Assembly (NCBI RefSeq): GCF_005845365.1
Contig: NZ_CP040509.1
Coordinates: forward strand, 930,001 to 994,000
Direction of reading: 5' to 3'
DNA: 64,000 bases
Source of the DNA: Rhodoluna limnophila
GTDB lineage: Bacteria > Actinomycetota > Actinomycetes > Actinomycetales > Microbacteriaceae
Under the pieces are notes generated by a model, which saw nothing but the letters and a program-made list of their open reading frames with translations, made no database searches and had not been told where the DNA came from. Shown here piece after piece: positions 23,614 through 32,108 of the stretch. The translations under genes were made by a program, and so were the position numbers. Numbering within the stretch: the stretch's first letter is position 1; each line of letters opens with the position of its first letter.

Positions 23614-24648
23614 CTAATCTGTTATCTTGCGCGGTTGGCACGTGCTAGACCGCACAACGAGTGTTGAGCTTGTCAAGAAAGTCTCTGAAAGATACTTATC
23701 GCCTTTGATACGTGCCGCAAGGTCTTCGACGCTGGCCTTCGCAAGCTCGGTTGGGTCCTGTCGAACAGTCGTCATATCCAAATAAGCCTCTTTGGCGATG
23801 GTGTCGTCATAGCCGACGACCGAGACGTCCTCAGGGACTCGCACCCCTGCTTTTTGCAGGCGGTGAATCAAACCAAACGCACTCTGGTCGTTATTGCAAA
23901 CAACTGCAGTAGGCAGCTTATCCATAGCAAGTAGCCGCTCAGCAGCCAAAGCGCCACCCGCTTCCGCAAAGTCCCCAGAAATGCTAACTATCGTCTTTTT
24001 GAGGTGATGCTTATCCATCGCCGATTCGTAGCCTTCGAGGCGGTACTCAATGTCGAGCATCTCCCTGGCATTGACATAGGCAATTGTTTTGTGGCCGAGG
24101 TCAATCAAGTACTCAACTGCATCGAAAACACCGGATTCACCGCGCGATGAGACGACGCCGCAGCGAACACCGGTCAGACGGCGACCGAGACTAACCAACG
24201 GGATTGTCCGAGCTAGCTTTTGAAGACGCGTGAGGCTCAAAGTGGACGCAATCAAAATGATTCCGTCGCAGCGGTGACCGATTACCTCATCAATAGCTTC
24301 AAGATCGGTGCGGTCGCTAGAGATCGCACTGAGTACCAGCTGGAATCCCTGCTCAGCCGCCTGTTTATAGATTGCCGGGATGATTTCATAGGTAGAACTT
24401 TCGGCAGCGTGGAATACCAAACCAATGTATTTTGAGCCTTCTCGCCGAAGCGATTGAGCAGCCAGGTTTGGCCTGTATCCAAGCTCCTTGGCCGCAGCCC
24501 GGATCTTGGCCTGAGTTTCGGCACTGACACCGGGGGCATCACGAAATACCAAGCCGACTAACTGTCTCGAAACTCCAACTTTTTCAGCGACATCAGCCAT
24601 CGTTGGAGGCCGCTGGTCGTTGCGTTCCTTGGTTTCCTTCTTTGCCAT
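23614..24648 (-). CDS. LacI-family transcriptional regulator of the inositol locus
   Basis: 344 residues: N-terminal LacI helix-turn-helix (TMADVAEKVGVSRQLVGLVFRDAPGVS, about 16-42), hinge helix near residue 65 (LAAQSLRR), then an effector-binding domain like periplasmic sugar-binding proteins (GLVFHAAES, DEVIGHRCDGIILIAS, NNDQSAFGLIHRLQ, VVGYDDTIAKEAY). The ATG at 24648 has AGGA 8 nt upstream. It lies between iolH and the importer genes. Nearby matching palindromes suggest it represses the importer unit and possibly itself. The inducer is probably inositol or a derivative (inference). Confidence 0.88.
   Translation of the reverse strand: MAKKETKERNDQRPPTMADVAEKVGVSRQLVGLVFRDAPGVSAETQAKIRAAAKELGYRPNLAAQSLRREGSKYIGLVFHAAESSTYEIIPAIYKQAAEQGFQLVLSAISSDRTDLEAIDEVIGHRCDGIILIASTLSLTRLQKLARTIPLVSLGRRLTGVRCGVVSSRGESGVFDAVEYLIDLGHKTIAYVNAREMLDIEYRLEGYESAMDKHHLKKTIVSISGDFAEAGGALAAERLLAMDKLPTAVVCNNDQSAFGLIHRLQKAGVRVPEDVSVVGYDDTIAKEAYLDMTTVRQDPTELAKASVEDLAARIKGDKYLSETFLTSSTLVVRSSTCQPRKITD
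23636..23649. promoter_or_regulatory. LacI-type operator, site 2, inside the regulator's last codons
   Basis: TGGCACGTGCTAGA shares the core CTAGCACGTGC (reverse complement GCACGTGCTAG) with site 1. Centre-to-centre distance is 68 bp. It encodes the Ser-Ser-Thr-Cys segment near the LacI C-terminus. Two sites could be bridged by a LacI tetramer or act cooperatively. Confidence 0.45.
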
Positions 24649-24660
24649 GCTCTTATCCTA

Positions 24661-24699
24661 AAAACAGAAAGTGGGTCACCCGTAAAGGTAACCCACTTT
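24661..24699 (-). terminator. Intrinsic terminator after iolH
   Basis: Stem AAAGTGGGT-ACC / GGT-ACCCACTTT with one mismatch (24668-24699). On the minus strand it is followed by CTGTTTTTAG. It ends the iolC-to-iolH unit 12 bp after the iolH stop and directly precedes the LacI gene. Confidence 0.8.
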
Positions 24700-24710
24700 G
24701 CCCAGATCGA

Positions 24711-25586
24711 TTAGCTCAAAGCTGAAATTCGGCGTTCCATTTCCTCGCGCTGATAGATTGCGACGGCACGAGCATTTTCATTCTCTGCAAAGACACTAGA
24801 ACACATAATGCTCTTCGGGTTATCCAAGAAACCAATAGCCTTCAGGCCACTAAAGAACTCATCGAAGTTAACATCGCCGTCACCCATGGTGAGGTGCTGG
24901 TGAACACGCACCGCGTTACCAGGAGGGTTGGTGATGTAGCGGAGACCGTGTGATGCGGTGTGGTCCATGGTGTCTGAGACGTGAACAATTCCGAGTCGAT
25001 CGCCGGCCGCCTGCATAATTTCTAGCGGCTGGTTGCCCATGTGGAAGGTGTGCGAAGCAACATAAACCATGCCGAAGTTCTTTGAGTTGATGCCGCGAAT
25101 CACACGCCAAGCTGCCAGGCCATTTTCAACGAAGTCATCTGGGTGCGGATCAATGAAGACGTTGATGCCTTCCTTCTCGATGATCGGCACCAGTTCTTCC
25201 ATCGAACGATAGAAAGCGCGCTCCGACTCTTCGGCGCGCTCTGGGCGCCCGTTGAACTCAGTTCCAATCGTGTCAACACCAAGCTCGGCAGTAATTCGAA
25301 TTACGCGCTTCCAGTAACGCACCGCTGCTTCACGAGCGTCTTCATCTGGGCCTGACCAACGAAGCACCGGCAAGGTTGATGCAATCTCGATACCAGCATC
25401 TTTACAAGCCTTCTTCATCTTCTTGACTAGGTCATCATCAGCCTTTGGGTGATTGAAGAACGGAATCATGTCGGCATGCGGAGTCATCTGCAGGTATTTG
25501 TAACCGAGGTCTGCGGCGAGCGCCGGAAACTCAAGCAGCGAGTGAGTGCTGTGAAACGGGGTTGGGTCTAGTGCAATCTTGACCAT
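24711..25586 (-). CDS. iolH: IolH-type TIM-barrel protein of inositol catabolism
   Basis: 291 residues resembling the IolH of actinobacterial inositol clusters: ALDPTPFH at the N-terminus, YLQMTPHADMIPFFNHP, VLRWSGPDEDAREAAVR, FIDPHPDDFVENG and YVASHTFHMG. It belongs to the AP-endonuclease-2 sugar isomerase/epimerase superfamily, with Glu/Asp/His metal ligands expected. Its exact reaction is not established in the literature known to me. It is last in the iolC-aldolase-iolA-iolB-iolD-iolH unit, 27 bp after iolD, and precedes a terminator. Confidence 0.82.
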   Translation of the reverse strand: MVKIALDPTPFHSTHSLLEFPALAADLGYKYLQMTPHADMIPFFNHPKADDDLVKKMKKACKDAGIEIASTLPVLRWSGPDEDAREAAVRYWKRVIRITAELGVDTIGTEFNGRPERAEESERAFYRSMEELVPIIEKEGINVFIDPHPDDFVENGLAAWRVIRGINSKNFGMVYVASHTFHMGNQPLEIMQAAGDRLGIVHVSDTMDHTASHGLRYITNPPGNAVRVHQHLTMGDGDVNFDEFFSGLKAIGFLDNPKSIMCSSVFAENENARAVAIYQREEMERRISALS

Positions 25587-25613
25587 TTACTTCTCCTTCG
25601 AAGCGGTTTGAAC

Positions 25614-27539
25614 TTAGTTATTTCTTTCGACTGCGCCTTTGCCCAGCAAGAGCTTCTGCGACTTCTTGACCTCGGCGTATCCGACGTATGCCTGCTGAGT
25701 GCTCTCGAGTTCTGAAACAGGCATTACCGGAACATCCCACCAGCCTTCGCCGTCAGGTGCGTAGATCAATGGGTCGTTGTTGATGTGAATCAGCACTGGC
25801 CCTCCCTGGTGCGCCTTTGCCGTCTTTACAGCCGCTTTTAGATCAGTGATTGAGTTTGGGCCTGGCTCAACACGGATTACCTTGACGCCGTAGCTCTCAG
25901 CGTTAGCAGCTAGGTCAATCGGCAGAACATCGCCGGTCTCGTGGTTGTTTCCAGATTCGTCGCGGTAGCGGTACTTGGTTCCGTAGCGCTGTGAACCAAC
26001 ATCCTCAGACAGGTGGCCGATAGAAGCGTATCCGTGGTTCTGAATTAGAACTGTGATGAACTTCAAGCGCTCAGCTACGGCAGTGACTAGCTCAGTGTGC
26101 ATCATCAGGTAAGAGCCGTCACCAACCATCACGATGGCATCGCGGGTCTTGTCCGCCCGAGCAACACCCAAACCGGCTGCAATCTCGTAACCCATGCAAG
26201 AGAATGCGTACTCAACGTGGTAACCCAGGTCGTCGCGCACTCGCCAAAGTTTGTGTAGGTCACCAGGCAGTGAACCCGCGGCACAGATAACTACGTCGCG
26301 CGGGTCAGAAGACTCCTGAACGGCACCGATAATCTCAGGCTGGCCTGGCAACTCACGGCGCTGATCTACGAATGAGGCGTCTACTGCGGCATCCCAGATG
26401 GCCTTCTGCTGACCGTAGTGCTTGCGGAACTCCTCAGTAACCGCGTAGCCAGAAAGCTCCTCTGAAAGCTCCGTGATTGACTCACGTGCGTCTGCAACAA
26501 CCGGGATGGCCGATCCGTGCTTGAAAGCATCGAAAGAAGCCACGTTGATGTTGATGAACTTAACTTCTGGGTTTTGGAATGCAGTGCGGCTGGCAGTTGT
26601 GAAGTCACTGTATCGAGTACCAATGCCGATAATCACGTCAGCCTCAGCTGCAATCCGGTTTGCGGCAGTGGTTCCGGTCGCGCCAACGGCACCTAGGTTC
26701 TGGTCGTGGTCCCAAACCAACGAACCCACTCCAGCTTGAGACATACCTACTGGAATTCCAGTCTGCTCAACGAAGCGGCGAAGTTCTTGGTTTGCGTCAG
26801 AGTAGATCACTCCACCGCCGGCAATGATCATTGGGCGCTTTGCACCGCGAATTGCCTTGGCAACCTCGGCCATCAGACCTCGGTCTGGGCGTGGGCGGCG
26901 AATGTGCCACTCGCGGTCAGCCAAGAATTCTTCTGGAACGTCAATCTCCTCTGCCTGAACATCCTCTGGCAGGGCGATGGTTACGGCACCGGTCTCGACT
27001 GGGTCGGTCAAAACTCGCATCGCACCGAGCAGCGCTGAGAAGATCTGCTCTGGACGGGTAACGCGGTCAAAGAATCGAGACAGCGGACGGAAAGCGTCAT
27101 TTACAGTCATTACCGCGTCGTAAGGCTGCTCAAGCTGCTGAAGCACAGGGTCGGCCACTCGGTTTGCGAAGGTGTCAGAAGGCAGCAAGAGGACCGGCAA
27201 GCGGTTGGTAGTTGCCACGGCTGCGGCGGTCAACAAATTGGCAGCACCCGGGCCAACTGAGGCAGCGCAGGCATATGTTGAACGGCGGCGAGTCATGCGA
27301 GAGAAGGCAATCGACTCGTGACCCATCGCTTGCTCGTTACGCGCTTGGTGGTAAGGCATGGCTTTTGGATCGGTCACTGACAGCTGCTTGAGCGCCTGAC
27401 CGATTCCGGCAACGTTGCCGTGGCCAAAGATTCCGTAAACACCCTCAATGGTGCGTACACGGATGTCTCCGTCGACGGTGTACTGGTGAGCCAGGAATTC
27501 AACGATTGCCTGACTTACTGACATTCTGCGAGTAGCCAT
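25614..27539 (-). CDS. iolD: 3D-(3,5/4)-trihydroxycyclohexane-1,2-dione hydrolase
   Basis: A ThDP-dependent ring-opening hydrolase giving 5-deoxyglucuronate. The 641-residue protein is full length for IolD. The N-terminal pyrimidine domain has GIFGHGNVAGIGQAL and the E-x-M-G-H segment NEQAMGHES. The central domain follows at about 220-390, and the C-terminal PP domain has GDGSYLMMHTEL and the metal-ligand loop NHGYASIG. The start is the ATG at 27539. It lies 17 bp after iolB and 27 bp before iolH in the same unit. Confidence 0.93.
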   Translation of the reverse strand: MATRRMSVSQAIVEFLAHQYTVDGDIRVRTIEGVYGIFGHGNVAGIGQALKQLSVTDPKAMPYHQARNEQAMGHESIAFSRMTRRRSTYACAASVGPGAANLLTAAAVATTNRLPVLLLPSDTFANRVADPVLQQLEQPYDAVMTVNDAFRPLSRFFDRVTRPEQIFSALLGAMRVLTDPVETGAVTIALPEDVQAEEIDVPEEFLADREWHIRRPRPDRGLMAEVAKAIRGAKRPMIIAGGGVIYSDANQELRRFVEQTGIPVGMSQAGVGSLVWDHDQNLGAVGATGTTAANRIAAEADVIIGIGTRYSDFTTASRTAFQNPEVKFININVASFDAFKHGSAIPVVADARESITELSEELSGYAVTEEFRKHYGQQKAIWDAAVDASFVDQRRELPGQPEIIGAVQESSDPRDVVICAAGSLPGDLHKLWRVRDDLGYHVEYAFSCMGYEIAAGLGVARADKTRDAIVMVGDGSYLMMHTELVTAVAERLKFITVLIQNHGYASIGHLSEDVGSQRYGTKYRYRDESGNNHETGDVLPIDLAANAESYGVKVIRVEPGPNSITDLKAAVKTAKAHQGGPVLIHINNDPLIYAPDGEGWWDVPVMPVSELESTQQAYVGYAEVKKSQKLLLGKGAVERNN

Positions 27540-27556
27540 TTTGATACTTTCTCTGT

Positions 27557-28450
27557 TTACGCGGTGTATGGGAGTCTTGGGTCTGGGTCTTGGTGGTGCC
27601 AGGTTTCGCGAATCCAGGCGTGGTTTGGGTCATCGGTGATGTTCCAGCTACGGTCTGGGTCTGGGCCCGCCATGACGTTGAAGAAATAGAGGTCATAACC
27701 CGGCGAAGCCATGGCCGGACCGTGCCATCCGTGTGGCACTAGGCCGACGTCGCCCGAGCGAACCTCTTCTAACAAGTCGTACTCGCGCTCATCTGAGGCG
27801 TATCCGCGAAGATAGCCGATTGCGTCAGAGGTTGCCGGAGGTGTTACACCTCTAGTAACGGCTGTCTCAAAGTAATAGATCTCTTCAAGGTTTGATTCAA
27901 CGCCCGGAATGTAGGTGTCGTGCTTGTGGGCCGGAATGCCCGACCAGTTGCCGGCCGGAACAATGACCTCAACCACAATGAACCGGTCAGCATCAAGTTG
28001 CTCTGGCACACCAAAGTTGTGAACCTGTCGGCTTTCACGACCGGCACCCCGCACAAATACAGGCACGTCTTCAGCTGCGATGAGCTGAACAGGCTTGGCG
28101 TTTTTGGCCGGCGCTTCACCGATACAAACTCGGCCTTCGCCGTGGATCTTAATTTCGGTATCCACCGGCAGGTAAATCAAATCTGAGGTGCCGTGAAACA
28201 CCGACTTTCGTCCACGCAGGAACTGCGTTTGAAACGCGGTTTCACCAGCCAGGCGGTACTCAACAGTCAGGCCGACGCCCTCGAGCGGGAAGATCAGCCG
28301 CTCGAGGCCGTCAGCGATGATGTGGAACTGCCTACCTGAACCAAGGGTGCCCACTCGAAGGCCGGTGTGCTGCCAGCCTTTGATTGAGCCGTCGACCAAG
28401 ACATCCCAGTTATCTTTGGCTAACTCACCCTTTTTGAAAAACCACGTCAT
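27557..28450 (-). CDS. iolB: 5-deoxy-glucuronate isomerase
   Basis: Converts 5-deoxyglucuronate to 2-deoxy-5-keto-gluconate. The 297-residue bicupin has conserved metal-site segments in the C-terminal cupin: SGIPAHKHD, NLEEIYYFE and VPHGWHGPAMASPGYDLYFFNVMAGP. The N-terminal cupin has VEYRLAGE and VFHGTSDLIYLP. It sits 21 bp after iolA and 17 bp before iolD. Confidence 0.93.
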   Translation of the reverse strand: MTWFFKKGELAKDNWDVLVDGSIKGWQHTGLRVGTLGSGRQFHIIADGLERLIFPLEGVGLTVEYRLAGETAFQTQFLRGRKSVFHGTSDLIYLPVDTEIKIHGEGRVCIGEAPAKNAKPVQLIAAEDVPVFVRGAGRESRQVHNFGVPEQLDADRFIVVEVIVPAGNWSGIPAHKHDTYIPGVESNLEEIYYFETAVTRGVTPPATSDAIGYLRGYASDEREYDLLEEVRSGDVGLVPHGWHGPAMASPGYDLYFFNVMAGPDPDRSWNITDDPNHAWIRETWHHQDPDPRLPYTA

Positions 28451-28471
28451 TGGAGTCTCTAACTAATTTGA

Positions 28472-29968
28472 CTAGTTCTGAGGGAAACCGAGGTTGATGC
28501 CACCGTGTGATGGGTCAAGCCAGCGGCTGGTGATTGCCTTGCCTCGGGTGAAGAAGTGAACGCCCTCTACGCCGTGAGCCTTGGTGTCACCGAATAGAGA
28601 GCTCTTCCAGCCACCGAATGAGTAGTAAGCAACCGGCACAGGAATTGGAACGTTGATACCGATCATTCCAACTTCGATTTCGTTCTGGAAACGGCGAGCT
28701 GCTCCACCATCGTTGGTGAAAATTGCGGTTCCGTTACCAAACGCACCGTTGTTGATCAGTTCAACACCCTCTTCGTAGGTGTGGACACGAACGATCGAAA
28801 GCACAGGGCCAAAGATCTCTTCGGTGTAAACCTTTGATGACGTTGGAACCTTGTCAATCAGGGTTGGGCCAAGCCAGAAACCGTTCTCGGCACCGTCAAA
28901 CTTGTCGTTGCGACCATCGACCACGACGGTTGCACCATCTTCGGTAGCGATGTCGATGTACGAAGCAACCTTGTCACGGTGGACCTTGGTAACCAATGGG
29001 CCCATGTCGCAACCACGACGACCGTCACCGGTGCGAAGCTTGCTCATGCGCTCCTTGATCTTTTCGATCAGGTCATCTGCAACAGGCTCAACCGCTACAA
29101 CCACAGAGATCGCCATGCAGCGCTCACCGGCAGAACCAAAGCCCGCGTTGATAGCTGAATCTGCAACTAGGTCCAGGTCAGCATCAGGCAGAACCAACAT
29201 GTGGTTCTTTGCTCCACCAAGAGCTTGAACGCGCTTGCCGTGGCGTGATCCGGTCTCGTAAACATACTGAGCAATTGGGGTTGAGCCAACGAATGAGATG
29301 GCCTTGACATCAGGGTGGGTCAAAAGACCGTCTACTGATTCTTTGTCACCGTTTAGAACGTTGAAAACACCATCCGGTAGGCCAGCCTCTTTGAGTAGCT
29401 TGGCCATCCAAATTGCTGCTGATGGGTCTTTCTCAGATGGCTTCAGGATGACGGTGTTACCCGCTGCGAGCGCAATCGGGAAGAACCACATCGGAACCAT
29501 TGCCGGGAAGTTAAACGGGCTGATGATTCCGACTACGCCAAGAGCCTGACGGGTTGAGTAAACGTCAACGCCAGTAGATACGTTCTCTGAATAGAAACCC
29601 TTTAGAAGGTGAGGCATACCGGTGGCAAATTCAACCACTTCCTGACCGCGGGTAATCTCTCCCAGCGCGTCAGACAGCACCTTGCCGTGCTCTGAAGTGA
29701 TGATTTCGGCAAGTTCTGGCTTCTTGCGGTTTAGTAGCTCACGGAAGTTGAACATAATTGCCTGGCGGCGTGCCAACGACAGGTTGCTCCAAGCTGGGAA
29801 TGCAGCCTTGGCTGAGGCAATCGCAGCCTCAATTTCAGATGCGTTAGCCAGGGCAACGTGCTTGGTGACTTCACCAAGTGCTGGGTCAAATACTTCAGCG
29901 GTACGGCCTGAAGTGCTTGGTCGCTCAGCGCCATCAATCCAGTGTGGAACTACAGGTAGGTTGCTCAT
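28472..29968 (-). CDS. iolA: Methylmalonate/malonate-semialdehyde dehydrogenase (CoA-acylating)
   Basis: Converts malonate semialdehyde to acetyl-CoA and CO2 with NAD+ and CoA, the last step of inositol catabolism; it may also serve valine breakdown. The 498-residue aldehyde dehydrogenase has PFNFP (Asn154), the NAD-site FVGSTPIAQYVYETG, GGAKNHMLVLPDAD, and the catalytic Cys284 in FGSAGERCMAIS, the MmsA/IolA signature lacking the usual general-base Glu. It lies between the aldolase gene and iolB. Confidence 0.92.
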   Translation of the reverse strand: MSNLPVVPHWIDGAERPSTSGRTAEVFDPALGEVTKHVALANASEIEAAIASAKAAFPAWSNLSLARRQAIMFNFRELLNRKKPELAEIITSEHGKVLSDALGEITRGQEVVEFATGMPHLLKGFYSENVSTGVDVYSTRQALGVVGIISPFNFPAMVPMWFFPIALAAGNTVILKPSEKDPSAAIWMAKLLKEAGLPDGVFNVLNGDKESVDGLLTHPDVKAISFVGSTPIAQYVYETGSRHGKRVQALGGAKNHMLVLPDADLDLVADSAINAGFGSAGERCMAISVVVAVEPVADDLIEKIKERMSKLRTGDGRRGCDMGPLVTKVHRDKVASYIDIATEDGATVVVDGRNDKFDGAENGFWLGPTLIDKVPTSSKVYTEEIFGPVLSIVRVHTYEEGVELINNGAFGNGTAIFTNDGGAARRFQNEIEVGMIGINVPIPVPVAYYSFGGWKSSLFGDTKAHGVEGVHFFTRGKAITSRWLDPSHGGINLGFPQN

Positions 29969-29992
29969 TTTTTATCCTTTTCTGAAACTAAA

Positions 29993-30868
29993 TTATCCGT
30001 GGACAAGCTTGACTGCGGTGTCAATAGCGGCGACTACGTTGCCGTCTTGTGGGTAAAGCAGGCTTCGACCAACTACAAGGCCTCGAACGCCCGGCAACTC
30101 TAGAGCCTTGCCCCATGAGTCGTAGATGTCCTTAGGGTCACCGACTGGGTCGCCACCAAGTAGAAGGGTCGGAAGAGTGGTTGACTCCATCACGCGAGCC
30201 ATGTTTTCAACTACTGGCAACTTCATCCAGGTGTAAGCAGATGAGTTACCGAGTCCGTTGGCAATGCTGATTGAGTCGATCACGGCATCAGTTGAAAGGT
30301 CATTGCGGATTTTGCCGTCAACCCATTCGCTCATGAACGGTTCGAGCATGATCGGCAACTTGGCTGCGGCGGCCGCGTTTACGGCGTGGTGTGAGTACTC
30401 GAGCATGTTTGCGGTGCCGGCATCGCCAAGGTTTACGCGGTTTAGCATTTTGGCAAAATCCAGCTGGTCACGAACAATTCCATCGATGTCATAACCGGTA
30501 ATTCGGTCGTCCATCTCAAAGCTTGCCCCACGAAGTCCACCGCGGTTTAGTGAACCCACGACCAGTTTGTCGTCAAGGCAACCAAGCAAAGCCAAGTCAT
30601 CGATGATGTCTGGAGTTCCGAGTACGCCGTCTACACCTGGTCGAGAAAGCGCTGTTGCCAGACGCTCAATTAGGTCGTAGCGGTTCTCCATGGCACGGGG
30701 GTTATCGCGAACCGAGAGCGCGTTTCGGGCCGGGTGATCAGCCGCGATGATGAATAAACGACCATCCCCCTGAATGACATCGCGACGCTTTCTGGCCGAA
30801 TAGATTTCAGCAAGTTTGCCCGGGTTAGCGGCACGGATGTTGCGTAGTGATTCGAAGTCCAATGACAT
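29993..30868 (-). CDS. Cgl0158-type (beta/alpha)8 aldolase, likely 2-deoxy-5-keto-gluconate-6-phosphate aldolase
   Basis: 291 residues of the DeoC/LacD-like family found in actinobacterial inositol clusters in place of IolJ. Visible: LFIIAADHPARNAL near the N-terminus, GVLGTPDIIDDLALLG, LPIMLEPFMSEW, MKLPVVENM (a Lys in the family's Schiff-base position) and LLLGGDPVGDP. The expected reaction is cleavage of 2-deoxy-5-keto-gluconate-6-phosphate to DHAP and malonate semialdehyde. Its ATG shares one base with the iolC stop (TAATG). The function rests on pathway position, since no other aldolase of this step is in the locus. Confidence 0.8.
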   Translation of the reverse strand: MSLDFESLRNIRAANPGKLAEIYSARKRRDVIQGDGRLFIIAADHPARNALSVRDNPRAMENRYDLIERLATALSRPGVDGVLGTPDIIDDLALLGCLDDKLVVGSLNRGGLRGASFEMDDRITGYDIDGIVRDQLDFAKMLNRVNLGDAGTANMLEYSHHAVNAAAAAKLPIMLEPFMSEWVDGKIRNDLSTDAVIDSISIANGLGNSSAYTWMKLPVVENMARVMESTTLPTLLLGGDPVGDPKDIYDSWGKALELPGVRGLVVGRSLLYPQDGNVVAAIDTAVKLVHG

Positions 30869-31824
30869 TAGTTCATTCCCTTCAGAATCTCTTCAACTTC
30901 TTCGAAGCTTGGCATGGCGGTTGAGCACTCTAGGCGGCTTGCCACAATTGCACCGGCAACGTTGGCAAACTGAAGAATTCGCTTTAGTTCCCAGCCCTGA
31001 AGCAGTCCGTAGCAGAATGCTCCACCAAAGCTGTCGCCGGCACCAAGTCCGTTAACAACGTCAACAAAGTAAGGCGGCACCTCAACGGTCTCGCTGCGGG
31101 TCTTAGCCAAAACGCCCTTAGGGCCCTGCTTAACCACTGCGATTTCGAGTCCACGCTCAAGTAGTGCATCTGCTGCACGCATTGGCTCGGTCTCACCTAC
31201 GGCAACCTGACATTCCTCTTTATTGCCGATTGCGATGGTTACCTTGTCAAGGGCACGGGCAACCTGCTCGCTGGCAAGTTCTGGTGAAGACCAGAACATT
31301 GGGCGGTAGTCCAAGTCCAGGATGGTGTGCTCCTTGCGACCGCGGGCATCCCAGGCCACGTGGTGTGCGGTGCGGCTTGGCTCTTGGCTCAATCCGGTCA
31401 CGGTTGACCAGTAAATCTTTGCGTGAGAGATCGCGTCGAGATCCAGCTCGTTCTGGTTGATAACTAGATCTGGGGCCTTTGGTTCACGGTAGAAGTAGAG
31501 CGGAAAGTCATCTGGCGGAAAAATCTCGCAGAATACGACCGGAGTAGGCAACCCCTCAACGCCAGACACAAACTGGTCGCTAACGCCCAGGCGCTGAAGC
31601 TCGGTGTGAATGTACTTACCAAAAGGGTCATTGCCGGTGCGGGTAATGACTGCCGACTTGAGTCCGTACTTTGCGGCCGCCACAGCAACGTTTGTGGCGC
31701 TTCCGCCAAGAAACTTGCCGAAGGTTGATACCTCGTCGAGGCCCACACCGGTCTGCAGCGGGTAAATGTCTACTCCAACGCGACCAATAGTGATCACGTC
31801 AAATGGTTGATTGCGCTCGGTCAT
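30868..31824 (-). CDS. iolC: 5-dehydro-2-deoxygluconokinase, PfkB family
   Basis: Phosphorylates 2-deoxy-5-keto-gluconate. The 318-residue ribokinase-type kinase has GRVGVDIYPLQTG, the PfkB signature 1 region FLGGSATNVAVAAAKYGL, and signature 2 VNGLGAGDSFGGAFCYGLL with the catalytic Asp near residue 266. It is the first gene of the catabolic unit. The leader has AGAAGAAAG upstream of the ATG at 31824 and an inverted repeat at 31857-31875. Confidence 0.9.
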   Translation of the reverse strand: MTERNQPFDVITIGRVGVDIYPLQTGVGLDEVSTFGKFLGGSATNVAVAAAKYGLKSAVITRTGNDPFGKYIHTELQRLGVSDQFVSGVEGLPTPVVFCEIFPPDDFPLYFYREPKAPDLVINQNELDLDAISHAKIYWSTVTGLSQEPSRTAHHVAWDARGRKEHTILDLDYRPMFWSSPELASEQVARALDKVTIAIGNKEECQVAVGETEPMRAADALLERGLEIAVVKQGPKGVLAKTRSETVEVPPYFVDVVNGLGAGDSFGGAFCYGLLQGWELKRILQFANVAGAIVASRLECSTAMPSFEEVEEILKGMN

Positions 31825-31856
31825 ACTGCGTCGTACAACTTTCTTCTAGGTAGGCC

Positions 31857-31875
31857 GTTAGGTCTTTGTCCTAAC
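31857..31875. promoter_or_regulatory. Inverted repeat in the iolC leader/promoter region
   Basis: GTTAGG-N7-CCTAAC, 33 bp upstream of the iolC ATG, in the 92-bp gap that must hold the promoter of the catabolic unit. TATGTT and TATACT, both -10-like on the minus strand, lie upstream. It does not match the LacI operator core found at 23566-23581, so a different regulator is possible. Confidence 0.35.
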
Positions 31876-31916
31876 ATACTGACATTAAACAACAGTATAG
31901 GCACATAAGCAACACG

Positions 31917-32108
31917 CTATTCAGTAAAGAAATGCCAACCTAGCCACCACCAGACCACAACCAGAGCCAGTCTGGTGTTCCGATGGTGCATCATTCGCGC
32001 AATTAGACCGCCAAAGGGTGCGATAAGGTCTGGCCTCAGCCTTCCTAACAGCCACATAACGATTCCGGCAACAATCACTAAAAGGTATTCAAAAAGCGGA
32101 ATCGTCAT
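31917..32108 (-). CDS. Small two-helix membrane protein (DUF6186-like)
   Basis: 63 residues. Two hydrophobic segments (about 5-21 and 46-60) flank a basic loop with LGRLRPDLIAPFGGLIARMMHHRNTRLA. The C-terminus is Trp-rich (VVVWWWLGWHF). It resembles small actinobacterial membrane proteins of unknown function; no enzymatic motif is visible. Its ATG overlaps the upstream gene's stop by 4 bp, so the pair is coupled. Confidence 0.65.
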   Translation of the reverse strand: MTIPLFEYLLVIVAGIVMWLLGRLRPDLIAPFGGLIARMMHHRNTRLALVVVWWWLGWHFFTE

